48,898 bases of DNA from Cyanobacteria bacterium M_surface_10_m2_119 (lineage in GTDB: Bacteria; Cyanobacteriota; Cyanobacteriia; PCC-6307; Cyanobiaceae), in the NCBI GenBank assembly GCA_016882525.1, contig VGPU01000014.1, forward strand, positions 1 through 48,898, in the 5' to 3' direction. A program made the translations under genes and the position numbers. The first letter of the stretch is position 1. Each line of letters opens with the position of its first letter. Below the pieces are notes generated by a model. The model was not told the origin of the DNA. It did not search any database and saw nothing but the letters and a program-made list of their open reading frames with translations. Below, one piece after another: positions 7,947-16,181 of the stretch.

Positions 7947-10118
7947 ATGGCCAGCGCTCCCGCCTCCAGCCCGACCGCCCGGGCCCAATGCCCCTACTGC
8001 GGCGTGGGCTGCGGCCTGGAGCTCAAAGCACCGGCTGAATCCGGACGAGGCAACAGCCCGGACGCGCACGGCACCTGGACCGCCCGCGGCGACCGCCACC
8101 ACCCCTCCTCCCTCGGCCAGGTGTGCGTGAAGGGGGCCACCGTGGGCGAAACCCTGCACCACAACCGCCTCACCACCCCCCTCTGGCGCGCACGCACCGA
8201 TCAGCCCTTCGCGGCGATCAGCTGGGAGCGGGCCTTCTCGATCCTGGTGGAGCGCATCCAGGCCACCCTGGCCCGCAAGGGGCCGCAGGCGCTGGCGATC
8301 TACGGCTCCGGCCAGTTCCTCTGCGAGGACTACTACGCGGCCAACAAGTTGCTTAAGGGCGCCCTGGGCAGCAACAACTTCGATGCCAACTCGCGCCTGT
8401 GCATGAGCTCGGCGGTGGCCGGCTACGCCCGCAGCCTCGGCTCCGACGGGCCGCCCTGCTGCTACGACGATCTCGACCTGGCCGAGCTGGTGCTGCTGAT
8501 CGGCACCAACACGGCCGAGTGCCATCCGGTGCTGTTCCAGCGGCTGCTCAAGCGCCGGCGCAAGGGCGAGGGGCCGCGGCTGGTGGTGGTGGATCCGCGC
8601 GCCACGGCCACCAGCGATGCGGCCGATCTGCACCTGGCGATCGCCCCCGGCACCGACCTGGCCCTGCTCTGCGGCCTGGGCCACCTGCTGCTGGAGCAAG
8701 GCGGCGTGGATCAGGCCTTTGTGGCGGCCCACACCGAGGGCTTCGCGGAGCTGGAAATCCTCTGGCGGGCCTGGACGCCGGCGCGGGCGGAGGCGGTGTG
8801 CGGCATCGCCGAGGCCGACCTGCGCCAGCTGGCCGCCTGGTGGTGCGAGGCCAGCGCGGTGCTGAGCCTCTGGTCGATGGGGGTGAACCAGAGCCGCGAG
8901 GGCACCGCGACGGTGGCGGGGATCTGCAACCTGCACCTAGTGAGCGGCCAGATCGGCAAACCCGGCGCCGGGCCCTTCTCGCTCACCGGCCAGCCCAACG
9001 CCATGGGCGGCCGCGAGGTGGGCGGCCTGGCCCAGCTACTGCCGGGTTATCGCGCCGTGGCTAACCCGGAGCACCGGGCCGCGGTGGAGCGCCACTGGGG
9101 TTTCGCAGCTGGCTCGATCGATCCTGAGCCCGGCCTGGCGGTGTGGCAGCAGATCGAAGCGATGGAGCGCGGTGAGCTCGACCTCTGGTGGGTGGCCGCG
9201 ACCAATCCGCTGGTGAGCATGCCGAGCCTGGACCGGGTGCGGGCGGCGGTGGCGGCCTGCCCCCTGGTGGTGCTGAGCGAGGCCTATGCCGGCACCGAAA
9301 CCGAAGCGGTGGCCCATCTGGTGTTGCCGGCGGCCCAGTGGAGTGAGAAGGAGGGCGTGATGGTGAACTCCGAGCGCCGCGTCACCCTCTGCCGTGCCTT
9401 CCGTCCGCCCCCGGGTGAGGCCCGGCCCGACTGGGCGATCTTCGCCGAGCTCGGCCATCGCCTGGGATTCGCGGAGCAGTTCGGCTGGCGCGATGCCGGC
9501 GAGGTGTATGCCGAGTTCGTGGCGCTCACCGCCGGTCGGATGTGCGACAGCAGCGGCCTCAGCCATGCCCTGCTTGCCGACCACGGCCCCCAGCAGTGGC
9601 CCTTCTCCGCCGGCACCGAACCGGGCGGCGGCCAGGCGCGGCTCTACACCGACCACCACTTCCCCACCCCCTCCGGCCGGGCCCGTCTCTGGGCCGATCC
9701 GCCGCTCGGGCTGGCCGAACCCCCCGACGCGGAATTCCCCCTGGTGCTCACCGTGGGCCGGGTGCTGGGCCACTGGCACACCATGACCCGCACGGTCCAC
9801 GTGGCCCGCGTCGCCAAGGCCCACCCCGAACCCCTGCTGGAGGTGCACCCCCACGATGCCGCCCGCGCCGGCCTGGTGGAGGGCGGTGAGGCCCAGGTGC
9901 GCTCCCGCCGCGGTGTCCTCAGGGTGAAGCTGCTGCTCACCGAGCGCATCCGCCCTGGCACGGTGTTTCTGCCGATGCATTGGGGCGCCTCCCAGGGGGA
10001 GCTGGCCTGCGAGGCCAACCGGCTGATGCACGAGCTGGCCTGTCCGATCTCCCAGCAGCCGGAATTGAAGGGGGCGGCTGTCTGTCTGCAGCCTTTGGCG
10101 GAGGCGACAGCCCGATGA
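7947..10118 (+). CDS. narB: assimilatory nitrate reductase NarB (ferredoxin type)
   Basis: Reduces nitrate to nitrite in the cytoplasm with reduced ferredoxin as donor. 723 residues, the usual length of cyanobacterial NarB. It begins with the [4Fe-4S] motif 'CPYCGVGCGLE' (about residues 14-24), completed by the Cys in 'GQVCVKGATVGE' near residue 63. The expected Mo-ligand cysteine lies in 'SRLCMSSAVAGYARSLGSDG' (about 149-168). The C-terminal molybdopterin-dinucleotide-binding domain starts near 'TVGRVLGHWHTMTRTVHV' (about 600). The ATG at 7947 is chosen over an upstream TTG because it lies close to the first Cys motif. Its stop overlaps the next gene. Confidence 0.96.
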   Translation: MASAPASSPTARAQCPYCGVGCGLELKAPAESGRGNSPDAHGTWTARGDRHHPSSLGQVCVKGATVGETLHHNRLTTPLWRARTDQPFAAISWERAFSILVERIQATLARKGPQALAIYGSGQFLCEDYYAANKLLKGALGSNNFDANSRLCMSSAVAGYARSLGSDGPPCCYDDLDLAELVLLIGTNTAECHPVLFQRLLKRRRKGEGPRLVVVDPRATATSDAADLHLAIAPGTDLALLCGLGHLLLEQGGVDQAFVAAHTEGFAELEILWRAWTPARAEAVCGIAEADLRQLAAWWCEASAVLSLWSMGVNQSREGTATVAGICNLHLVSGQIGKPGAGPFSLTGQPNAMGGREVGGLAQLLPGYRAVANPEHRAAVERHWGFAAGSIDPEPGLAVWQQIEAMERGELDLWWVAATNPLVSMPSLDRVRAAVAACPLVVLSEAYAGTETEAVAHLVLPAAQWSEKEGVMVNSERRVTLCRAFRPPPGEARPDWAIFAELGHRLGFAEQFGWRDAGEVYAEFVALTAGRMCDSSGLSHALLADHGPQQWPFSAGTEPGGGQARLYTDHHFPTPSGRARLWADPPLGLAEPPDAEFPLVLTVGRVLGHWHTMTRTVHVARVAKAHPEPLLEVHPHDAARAGLVEGGEAQVRSRRGVLRVKLLLTERIRPGTVFLPMHWGASQGELACEANRLMHELACPISQQPELKGAAVCLQPLAEATAR

Positions 10119-10876
10119 CGCGCCTGCTGGTGCTTCAGCATCTGGAGCGGGAGGGGCCGGGCCTGTTTGCGCTGGAGGCGGCCCGCCGAGGCTGGCCGAT
10201 CCGCACCGTGCGTCTCGACCGGGGTGAGCCTCTTCCGCCTCTCGAGCCCGACGATCTCTTGCTCGTGCTCGGTGGACCCATGGGGGTGGCCGATCTGGGG
10301 GATCCGGCCTACCCCTGGCTGGAGGGGGAAGTGGGCTTGCTGCGCCAGGCCCTCGAGCGCCAGCAGCCGTTGGTCGGTGTCTGCCTCGGGGCCCAGCTGC
10401 TTGCCCTTGCCGCCGGTGGCACGGCCATTCCCCTGCAGGTGGGCGAGCCGCCCCGGCCCCTGCGGGAGGTGGGTTTCGGGGCCATCAGCTGGTGTCACGA
10501 TCCTGCGGTCGTCCCCTGGCTGCGGGGGCTGGCCGCCAGTGAACTGGTGCTGCACTGGCACGGCGACCGCTGCGTGCTGCCGCCTGGGGCCGAGCTGCTG
10601 GCCAGCACTCTCCACTGCCGGGAGCAGGCCTTTCGCATCGGTGCGCGGGCGGTGGGGCTGCAGTTCCACGTGGAGCTCCTGCCAGAACAGCTGGAGCAGT
10701 GGCTGCACCACGACAGCGACTATGTGCTCGGTGCCCTCGGGCCCGCTGGGGTGGAGCGCATCCGCGCCGACGCCGAGCGCTGGGGTGTTCGGGTGGCCCG
10801 GCAGGGCCAGCGGTTGATCGCCAACCTCCTGGATCTGCTCACGGATCAGTCCACGTCGTGGGCGAAGCGGCGGTAA
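10115..10876 (+). CDS. class I glutamine amidotransferase-like protein
   Basis: A 253-residue single-domain class I glutamine amidotransferase homologue. The oxyanion strand 'LLVLGGPMGVADL' (about residues 48-60), the nucleophile elbow 'VGVCLGAQLLAL' with Cys near 91, and 'VGLQFHVELLPEQ' with the catalytic His and Glu near 185-187 are all present. The acceptor substrate is unknown; related proteins are often annotated as GMP-synthase-like. ATG overlaps the narB stop (ATGA), so it is probably cotranscribed with narB, but no nitrate-related role is established. It overlaps nrtD by 31 bases, tail to tail. Confidence 0.85.
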   Translation: MTRLLVLQHLEREGPGLFALEAARRGWPIRTVRLDRGEPLPPLEPDDLLLVLGGPMGVADLGDPAYPWLEGEVGLLRQALERQQPLVGVCLGAQLLALAAGGTAIPLQVGEPPRPLREVGFGAISWCHDPAVVPWLRGLAASELVLHWHGDRCVLPPGAELLASTLHCREQAFRIGARAVGLQFHVELLPEQLEQWLHHDSDYVLGALGPAGVERIRADAERWGVRVARQGQRLIANLLDLLTDQSTSWAKRR

Positions 10877-11670
10877 AGGAAGTCGAGGGCGTGGTTGCGC
10901 AGCTGGCCGTAGCGGGGGTCGTCCTGGATGGCCTCGTAGCTCCGGGGGCGCCCGAAGGGAACGTCCAGGATTTCGCCGATGGTGGCCGAGGGGCCGTTGG
11001 TCATCATCACGATCCGGTCGGCCAGGAACAGGGCCTCGTCGATGTCGTGGGTGATCATCAGCACCGTGGGTTTCTGCTCGCGCCAGATCGCCAGCAATTC
11101 CTCCTGCAGCTCCTCCTTGGTGATCGCATCGAGGGCGCCGAAGGGTTCATCCAGCACCAGCACCGCCGGGCTCACGGCCAGGGCCCGGGCGATCGCCACC
11201 CGTTGGCGCATGCCGCCGGAGAGCTGGCCCGGCCGTTTGGCTCGGGCCTCCAGCAGCCCCACCATCTCCAGGTGATGGCTCACCACCTCGCGGCGGCTTG
11301 AGTCAGCCAGTTCCGGGCGGGCCGCCTTCACGGCCATCTCCACGTTCTGCCACACCGTGAGCCAGGGCAGCAGTGAATAGTTCTGGAACACCACCATCCG
11401 GTCGGGGCCGGGGCGCTCGATCGGCGTGCCCTCCAGGGTCACCGTGCCGCTGCTGGGCTGCAGGAAGCCGCTCACCATGTTCAGCAGGGTGCTCTTGCCG
11501 CAGCCGGAGTGGCCGATCACGCAGAGAAACTCCCCCTGGCGCACCTGCAGGTTGATGGCGCGCAGGGCCTCGAAGGGGCCGCGGCGCGTCTGGAACACCT
11601 GGCCTACATCCCGGAACTCCAGGAAGGCTTGGCCGGTGCTGGCGGGGCTGGCAGCTGGGGCGGTGGTCAT
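10846..11670 (-). CDS. nrtD: nitrate ABC transporter ATPase NrtD
   Basis: A 274-residue ATPase of the NrtD/SsuB/TauB group that energises nitrate/nitrite import with NrtC. Walker A is 'GHSGCGKST' (about residues 51-59), the signature is '[15 protein letters not shown]' (about 149-163), Walker B '[12 protein letters not shown]' and the switch His 'LMITHDIDEAL'. The N-terminal 20 residues are Ala/Thr/Ser-rich. The ATG at 11670 overlaps the nrtC stop by four bases (ATGA), showing coupling. Confidence 0.93.
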   Translation of the reverse strand: MTTAPAASPASTGQAFLEFRDVGQVFQTRRGPFEALRAINLQVRQGEFLCVIGHSGCGKSTLLNMVSGFLQPSSGTVTLEGTPIERPGPDRMVVFQNYSLLPWLTVWQNVEMAVKAARPELADSSRREVVSHHLEMVGLLEARAKRPGQLSGGMRQRVAIARALAVSPAVLVLDEPFGALDAITKEELQEELLAIWREQKPTVLMITHDIDEALFLADRIVMMTNGPSATIGEILDVPFGRPRSYEAIQDDPRYGQLRNHALDFLYRRFAHDVD

Positions 11671-12485
11671 CGGTGGCTGGCGGCGGCTTGCTGTTTGAGG
11701 CGGCGCTGATCCTGGAGGAAATGGATCAGCTCGGCGCGCAGGTGGTAGTAGTCGGGGTGGTCCATCACCGTGAGCCGCTCCCGGGGCCGGGGGATCGGCA
11801 CCTCCACGATCCGGCCGATGCCGGCGGCGGGGCCGTTGCTCAGGCACACCACCCGGTCGGAGAGCAGCAGGGCTTCGTCCACGTCGTGGGTGACCATCAC
11901 GGCGGTGAGCTGTGACTCCTGGCAGATCTGCATCAGCTGCTGCTGCAGGTTGCCGCGGGTGAGGGCATCGAGGGCGCCAAAGGGTTCATCCAGCAGCAGC
12001 AGGGTGGGGCGAATCGCCAGGGCCCGGGCGATCGCCACCCGCTGCTTCATGCCGCCGGAGAGCTCGGCCGGCAGCTTCTGGGCCGCGGCGCTGAGGTTCA
12101 CCAGCTGGATGTTGCGCTCCACGATCGCCCGGCGCTCGCCGACGCTCAGCTGGGGGTGGACGGTGTCCACCGCCAGGGCGATGTTCTGGCGCACCGTGAG
12201 CCAGGGCAGCAGCGAATAGTTCTGGAACACCACCATCCGGTCGGGCCCCGGTTCGGTGACCTGGCGGCCATTCATCAGGATCCCCCCCTCGCTGGCCTGG
12301 CTGAGCCCGGCCATCAGGTTGAGCAGGGTGCTCTTGCCGCAGCCGGAGTGGCCGATCAGGGTGATGAATTCACCGGCTCGCACGTCCAGGGTCACCCCCT
12401 GCAAGGCCACATAGCGGCCCCCGTCGTCGAGGTTGAACGTCTGGGTGACGGCGTCCACCGTGAGCAGTCCGTTTGGGGTGGCCAT
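11667..12485 (-). CDS. nrtC: nitrate ABC transporter ATPase NrtC, short form without C-terminal domain
   Basis: ATPase of 272 residues with Walker A 'GHSGCGKST' (about 43-51), signature '[16 protein letters not shown]' (about 144-159) and Walker B '[12 protein letters not shown]'. In well-studied cyanobacteria such as Synechococcus elongatus, NrtC is about 660 residues and carries a C-terminal NrtA-like domain that mediates ammonium inhibition of transport. Here the reading frame ends just after the ATPase domain ('[12 protein letters not shown]') and runs straight into nrtD, so that regulatory domain is absent, not displaced. It starts one base after the nrtB stop. Confidence 0.9.
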   Translation of the reverse strand: MATPNGLLTVDAVTQTFNLDDGGRYVALQGVTLDVRAGEFITLIGHSGCGKSTLLNLMAGLSQASEGGILMNGRQVTEPGPDRMVVFQNYSLLPWLTVRQNIALAVDTVHPQLSVGERRAIVERNIQLVNLSAAAQKLPAELSGGMKQRVAIARALAIRPTLLLLDEPFGALDALTRGNLQQQLMQICQESQLTAVMVTHDVDEALLLSDRVVCLSNGPAAGIGRIVEVPIPRPRERLTVMDHPDYYHLRAELIHFLQDQRRLKQQAAASHR

Positions 12486-12486
12486 C

Positions 12487-13314
12487 TCAGGCGGCCCCCC
12501 GGCTCACCTTGCGGCCCACCCAGGCCACCAGCCGATCGAGCAGCAGGCCCACCACGCCCACGTACACGATCGCCAGGATGATCTGGCTGGAGCTGGAGTC
12601 GCCGCCGGCGTTGTAGGCATCCCAGATGAAGTAGCCGATGCCGCCATCGGCCTTGAGCATCTCGGCGGCCACGATCGCCAGCCAGGCCAGGCCCACGGCG
12701 ATGCGCAGGCCGGTGAACACATAGGGCACCGTGGCCGGGATCACGATGTTGCTGATGTAGGCCCGTTTGCTGAGCCGCAGCACCCTGGCCACGTTGGTGT
12801 AGTCCTGCGGGATCTCCTGGATGCCCACGGCGGTGTTGATGATGATCGGCCAGATCGCCGTGATGAAGATCACGAAGATGGCCGAGGTGTTGGCGTCCTG
12901 AAACACCATCAGCGAGATCGGAAACCAGGCCAGCGGCGGCACGGTGCGCAGCACCTGCACCACCGGGTCAAAGCCCTTGCCGGCGAAGCGGTTCAGCCCC
13001 AGTGCACCGCCAATAGCGACGCCCACTACGGCGGCCAGGCCATAGCCCACGGCCACCCGTTGCAGGGAGATCAGGATCTGCCAGCCCAGGCCCTTGCTGG
13101 TGCCGCCATCATCGAAGAAGGGATGGCTGATGTAGGGGTCCCAGGTGTCAACGATCACGTTGATCGGGCCAGGCAGTCGGCCCACGCCGAGCACGGCCGA
13201 GAGTAGTTGCCACACCAGCAGGAAGGCGCCGATGCAGAGCAGGTAGGGAAGCGCCTGCGGCAGGGCCGGCAGCAGCCGGCGCCGCCGCCGGCTCGAGGTG
13301 AGAGCAGGAGTCAC
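12487..13314 (-). CDS. nrtB: nitrate ABC transporter permease NrtB
   Basis: Inner-membrane permease of the nitrate/sulfonate/bicarbonate family, 275 residues with about six hydrophobic helices, the first being 'ALPYLLCIGAFLLVWQLLSA' (about 19-38). The cytoplasmic EAA-type loop contacting the ATPases appears as 'EMLKADGGIGYFIWDA' (about 221-236). The gene lies 44 bases after nrtA and is followed with a one-base gap by nrtC, consistent with one nrtABCD transcript. Confidence 0.93.
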   Translation of the reverse strand: MTPALTSSRRRRRLLPALPQALPYLLCIGAFLLVWQLLSAVLGVGRLPGPINVIVDTWDPYISHPFFDDGGTSKGLGWQILISLQRVAVGYGLAAVVGVAIGGALGLNRFAGKGFDPVVQVLRTVPPLAWFPISLMVFQDANTSAIFVIFITAIWPIIINTAVGIQEIPQDYTNVARVLRLSKRAYISNIVIPATVPYVFTGLRIAVGLAWLAIVAAEMLKADGGIGYFIWDAYNAGGDSSSSQIILAIVYVGVVGLLLDRLVAWVGRKVSRGAA

Positions 13315-13358
13315 AACGGATCGATAGAAAAAGACGGGAAGATCAGCTCAGTGCCGGA

Positions 13359-14666
13359 TCACTTCATGGCCTTGATCTTGAGCGCATCCAGATAGGCCTT
13401 GGGATTTTCCGGATCGAAGACCACCCCATCGAAAAAGGTTTCCTTGCCGCGGGAATCGCTGGCCGGAATCGCCTTCTCCTGGCCGATGGCCTTCGCCGCC
13501 TCCTTCCAGAGATCGGCCCGGTTCACCTTGCTCACCAAGGCATTGATGTCGGTGTTGGCGGGTAGATAGCCCCAGCGCATGTCCTCGGTCACGAACCAGG
13601 TGTCGTGGCTCTTGAACGGGAAGGAGGAATCGCTGGCCCAGAACAGCATCCTGTAGGGGCTGTCCTTCACCTTGCGGCCGTCGCCATAGTCGACGGTGCC
13701 GGCCAGGCGGGGCTTGATGTCGTCGATGCTGGCCTTGATGTACTTGTCCTTCGACACGATCTCGCACATCTCGTCAAGATTGGCGGGGTCGTCGCACCAG
13801 ATCTGGGCCTCCTGGACGGCCATCAGCAGGGCCTTGGCGGCCTTGGGGTTCGCGTCCACCCAGTCGGCCCGCATCGAGAAGGACTTCTCGGGGTGCTTGT
13901 TCCACAGTTCACCGGTCTGGGCGGCGGTGTAGCCCAGTTTCTTGTTCACCAGGCGCTGGTTCCAGGGCTCACCCACGCAGAAGGTGTCCATCGTGCCGGT
14001 CTGCATGTTGGCCACCATCTGCGGCGGCGGCACCACCACCAGGTCGGCATCCTTGTTGGGATCCACGCCGTTGGCCGACAGCCAGTAGCGCATCCACAGG
14101 TCGTGGGTGCCGCCGGGGAAGGTGACGGCCGCCTTGAACTTGCGGCCCTTGGCGCCTGCCGCCGCCAGGGCTTTTTTCATCGCCTCGGCATTGTCGATCG
14201 TGAGGCCGGGAAAGTCCTTCGACACCGAGAGCCCCTGGCCCTGGGTGTTCAGCCGCGCCAGGGTGACCATCGGCAGCGGCTGCTTGCTCTTGGTGATCGT
14301 GCCGGCCGTGAGCAGCAGCGGCATCGGCGAGAGGATGTGGGCGCCATCGATGCCGCCGCGGCTGCCGCCCAGCTCCAGGTTGTCACGGGTGGCGGCCCAG
14401 GAGGTCTGCTTCACCACCTTCACCCCGGGCATGCCGTGTTTGGCGAAGAAGCCCTTCTCCAGCGCGATGATCAGGGGTGAGGCGTCAGTGAGGGCGATGA
14501 AGCCCAGGGTGGCGCCGGGCACCTCGGGTGCGTCAGCGCCGGTGGCGGCGCTGTTGGCTTGAATTTCAGGTTTCTTGCTGGGGCCGCCACAGGCGGCCAG
14601 CCACACGGCACCGGCGGCCGAACCGGCGGCGGTGAGCAGAAATTTGCGACGGGAGAGGTTGGACAT
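13359..14666 (-). CDS. nrtA: nitrate/nitrite-binding lipoprotein NrtA
   Basis: Periplasmic nitrate-binding protein of the ABC importer, 435 residues. The N-terminus has a twin-arginine pattern followed by a lipobox, 'SRRKFLLTAAGS' then 'AVWLAACGG' (Cys near residue 25), so it is probably exported by Tat and lipid-anchored. The mature protein carries the NrtA/SsuA-like binding fold, with 'LGFIALTDASPLIIALEKGF' and 'ANMQTGTMDTFCVGEPWNQ' typical of NrtA. The ATG at 14666 is chosen because it begins exactly at the signal sequence. First gene of nrtABCD. Confidence 0.95.
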   Translation of the reverse strand: MSNLSRRKFLLTAAGSAAGAVWLAACGGPSKKPEIQANSAATGADAPEVPGATLGFIALTDASPLIIALEKGFFAKHGMPGVKVVKQTSWAATRDNLELGGSRGGIDGAHILSPMPLLLTAGTITKSKQPLPMVTLARLNTQGQGLSVSKDFPGLTIDNAEAMKKALAAAGAKGRKFKAAVTFPGGTHDLWMRYWLSANGVDPNKDADLVVVPPPQMVANMQTGTMDTFCVGEPWNQRLVNKKLGYTAAQTGELWNKHPEKSFSMRADWVDANPKAAKALLMAVQEAQIWCDDPANLDEMCEIVSKDKYIKASIDDIKPRLAGTVDYGDGRKVKDSPYRMLFWASDSSFPFKSHDTWFVTEDMRWGYLPANTDINALVSKVNRADLWKEAAKAIGQEKAIPASDSRGKETFFDGVVFDPENPKAYLDALKIKAMK

Positions 14667-14809
14667 GCGCGTGATGGGTGAGCCGGAGTGTCGGCAGACA
14701 GCACTCCGGACGGGCTCCACAACAAAGCGCACCGTGCCGGTCGGAATGGAGTTGTCGGCGCGCAGGCTGACCGACCTGAACAGATCACCACGCCGCCCTC
14801 CCGCTGCAG

Positions 14810-14826
14810 GGTGGCGGTTGTTACCG
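14810..14826 (-). promoter_or_regulatory. NtcA-like box upstream of nrtA
   Basis: On the minus strand this is CGGTAACAACCGCCACC, identical over 17 bases to the box before narB (7896-7912). It contains GTA-N8-CAC. No good TAN3T is found at 22 bases; the nearest is TGATCT at 24 bases. Predicted start near 14776, about 110 bases before the nrtA ATG. Confidence 0.45.
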
Positions 14827-14843
14827 ATCTGTCCTTTGCCGCC

Positions 14844-15968
14844 TCAGTCGGCGAGCGCGCGGCGCAGGCGCTCGCCGCTGCGGGCCGTGAGCAGCGCACC
14901 GGCCTGGGCCAGGCCGTCCTCGAGGGTGGGGAAGCGGTCGCTCAGCCACAGGTAGGCCCCCACGTTCCAGTGCAGGGCCGTCGCCAGGGGGCCCTCGCCG
15001 CAGAGGGCTGCCAGGGCCTGGCTCTGCCAGCGCTCCAGGTCGTGCCAGGGCACATCCTCGCCGTGCAGGTCGTGGTCACGGGGGTGCAGCAGGATCCGCT
15101 CCCCCTCGCCGTCGGCCCGCAACCGGGCGGTGATTCCTGCCCGGCTGGTGGGCAGGTCGGTGGAGCCCTCCAGCCCCTTCACCGTGAGCACGTCGGTCTC
15201 GCCGGCGGCGGCCAGGGCTTCCCAGGCCCGTTTCTCGGTGGGCGGATGCACGAAGCCGCTCACCAGCAGATGGGATCCCTGGTGGGGGGTCCAGAGCAGC
15301 TCCAGGCTGGCCACCGGCGGCCGTTTGCCGATCTCGTCGCGCACCGGCAGCAGCCGCTCGGCCACGGCGAAGTGGTCGGGCTGGTGGGTGAGTGCCAGGT
15401 GGTGGCTGCTGAGCCGCTCCTGCACCGCGGCCAGCGGGAGGCCCCGCCATTCCACGCCGATCGCGGCGAACAGTTCCGCCAGGGTGACCCCAAACTTCAC
15501 CGGCATCGGATCGCCCCCGTGCAGCACCACGGGCAGGCCGGCGCTGGCCAGCACCAGGGCGGTGAGCGGCAGGAGGGGGGCCGTGCGGCTGCGGCCGTCG
15601 TAGGGCACGCTGAAGCAGAGGGCCCGCTGCCCCGGCGTCGCCAGCACCGGCCCGAGCTGGCGGTAGGTGTCGAGCATGCCGGTGAGCTCGAGCGGCTGGG
15701 GGCGGCGGATGCGGTGGGCGATCAGGAAGGCCCCCAGCTGGGCATCGCTCACCGGGCCAGTGAGCATCAGCTCCATCGCCTCCCGCGCTTCCTCGCGGCT
15801 GAGGCCGGTGCTGGTGTGCTCACCGCTGCCCACCTTGCCCAGCAGCTCGCGGAAGCGGGCCCGCTGCGAGCCCAGGGCCACCAGCCGCTGCTGCTGACGC
15901 CTGGGATGCTGCGGGCCAGGGGCGCCGCTGCCGGCCTCCCGCGGGGTGTTCGGTAACGGTTGCGACAC
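14844..15968 (-). CDS. anthranilate phosphoribosyltransferase-like protein
   Basis: A protein of about 374 residues related to the TrpD/TrpD2 (YbiB-like) nucleoside phosphorylase fold. The helical N-terminal domain contains 'LSREEAREAMELMLTGPVSDAQLGAF' in part, then 'DGRSRTAPLLPLTALVLASA' (about residue 145) and 'LPVVLHGGDPMPVKFG'. The Gly-rich phosphoribosyl-binding motif of true TrpD is not evident, so trpD function is doubtful. The GTG at 15968 is a possible start; the frame is open to 16118, and the true start is uncertain. It lies between nirA and nrtA. Its substrate is unknown. Confidence 0.72.
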   Translation of the reverse strand: MSQPLPNTPREAGSGAPGPQHPRRQQQRLVALGSQRARFRELLGKVGSGEHTSTGLSREEAREAMELMLTGPVSDAQLGAFLIAHRIRRPQPLELTGMLDTYRQLGPVLATPGQRALCFSVPYDGRSRTAPLLPLTALVLASAGLPVVLHGGDPMPVKFGVTLAELFAAIGVEWRGLPLAAVQERLSSHHLALTHQPDHFAVAERLLPVRDEIGKRPPVASLELLWTPHQGSHLLVSGFVHPPTEKRAWEALAAAGETDVLTVKGLEGSTDLPTSRAGITARLRADGEGERILLHPRDHDLHGEDVPWHDLERWQSQALAALCGEGPLATALHWNVGAYLWLSDRFPTLEDGLAQAGALLTARSGERLRRALAD

Positions 15969-15994
15969 GGAGGAGCGCGGCGGATGCGCAGAAT
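15953..15994 (+). promoter_or_regulatory. weak NtcA-like box upstream of nirA
   Basis: GTAACGGTTGCGAC (15953-15966) fits GTA-N8-GAC, one base from consensus, and CAGAAT (15989-15994) sits exactly 22 bases downstream, one base from TAN3T. The predicted start near 16001 would leave a long leader of about 180 bases before nirA. The box overlaps the possible GTG start of the divergent gene. Confidence 0.3.
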
Positions 15995-16181
15995 CCCATT
16001 GTCTCCCTCCGGGGAGTCCCTCGAGATCCGGTGCGGCGCTGCAGCCATGGGCGCCCCCGGTTGAACAGTCCGCTCCCGGCGGCGCAGCCCTCATCGGCGC
16101 TGACCCGGACCCATCCACTCCCTAGCGGGTGGGCAGGTTGAGGTCGTCTTGCGCTCCCCCTGCGCCCCAGGTGTGTCTCCC

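Noticed and set aside
10115-10876. Class I amidotransferase as PabA/TrpG partner for pabB
   Set aside because: It is far away and cotranscribed with narB; sequence around the Cys does not resemble PabA.
12433-13206. Plus-strand frame rich in His, Asp and Gly opposite nrtB
   Set aside because: Composition typical of the antisense of a membrane protein; nrtB is well supported.
14844-16118. Longer form of the TrpD-like protein starting at 16118
   Set aside because: The extra 50 residues are low-complexity and cover the presumed nirA promoter.
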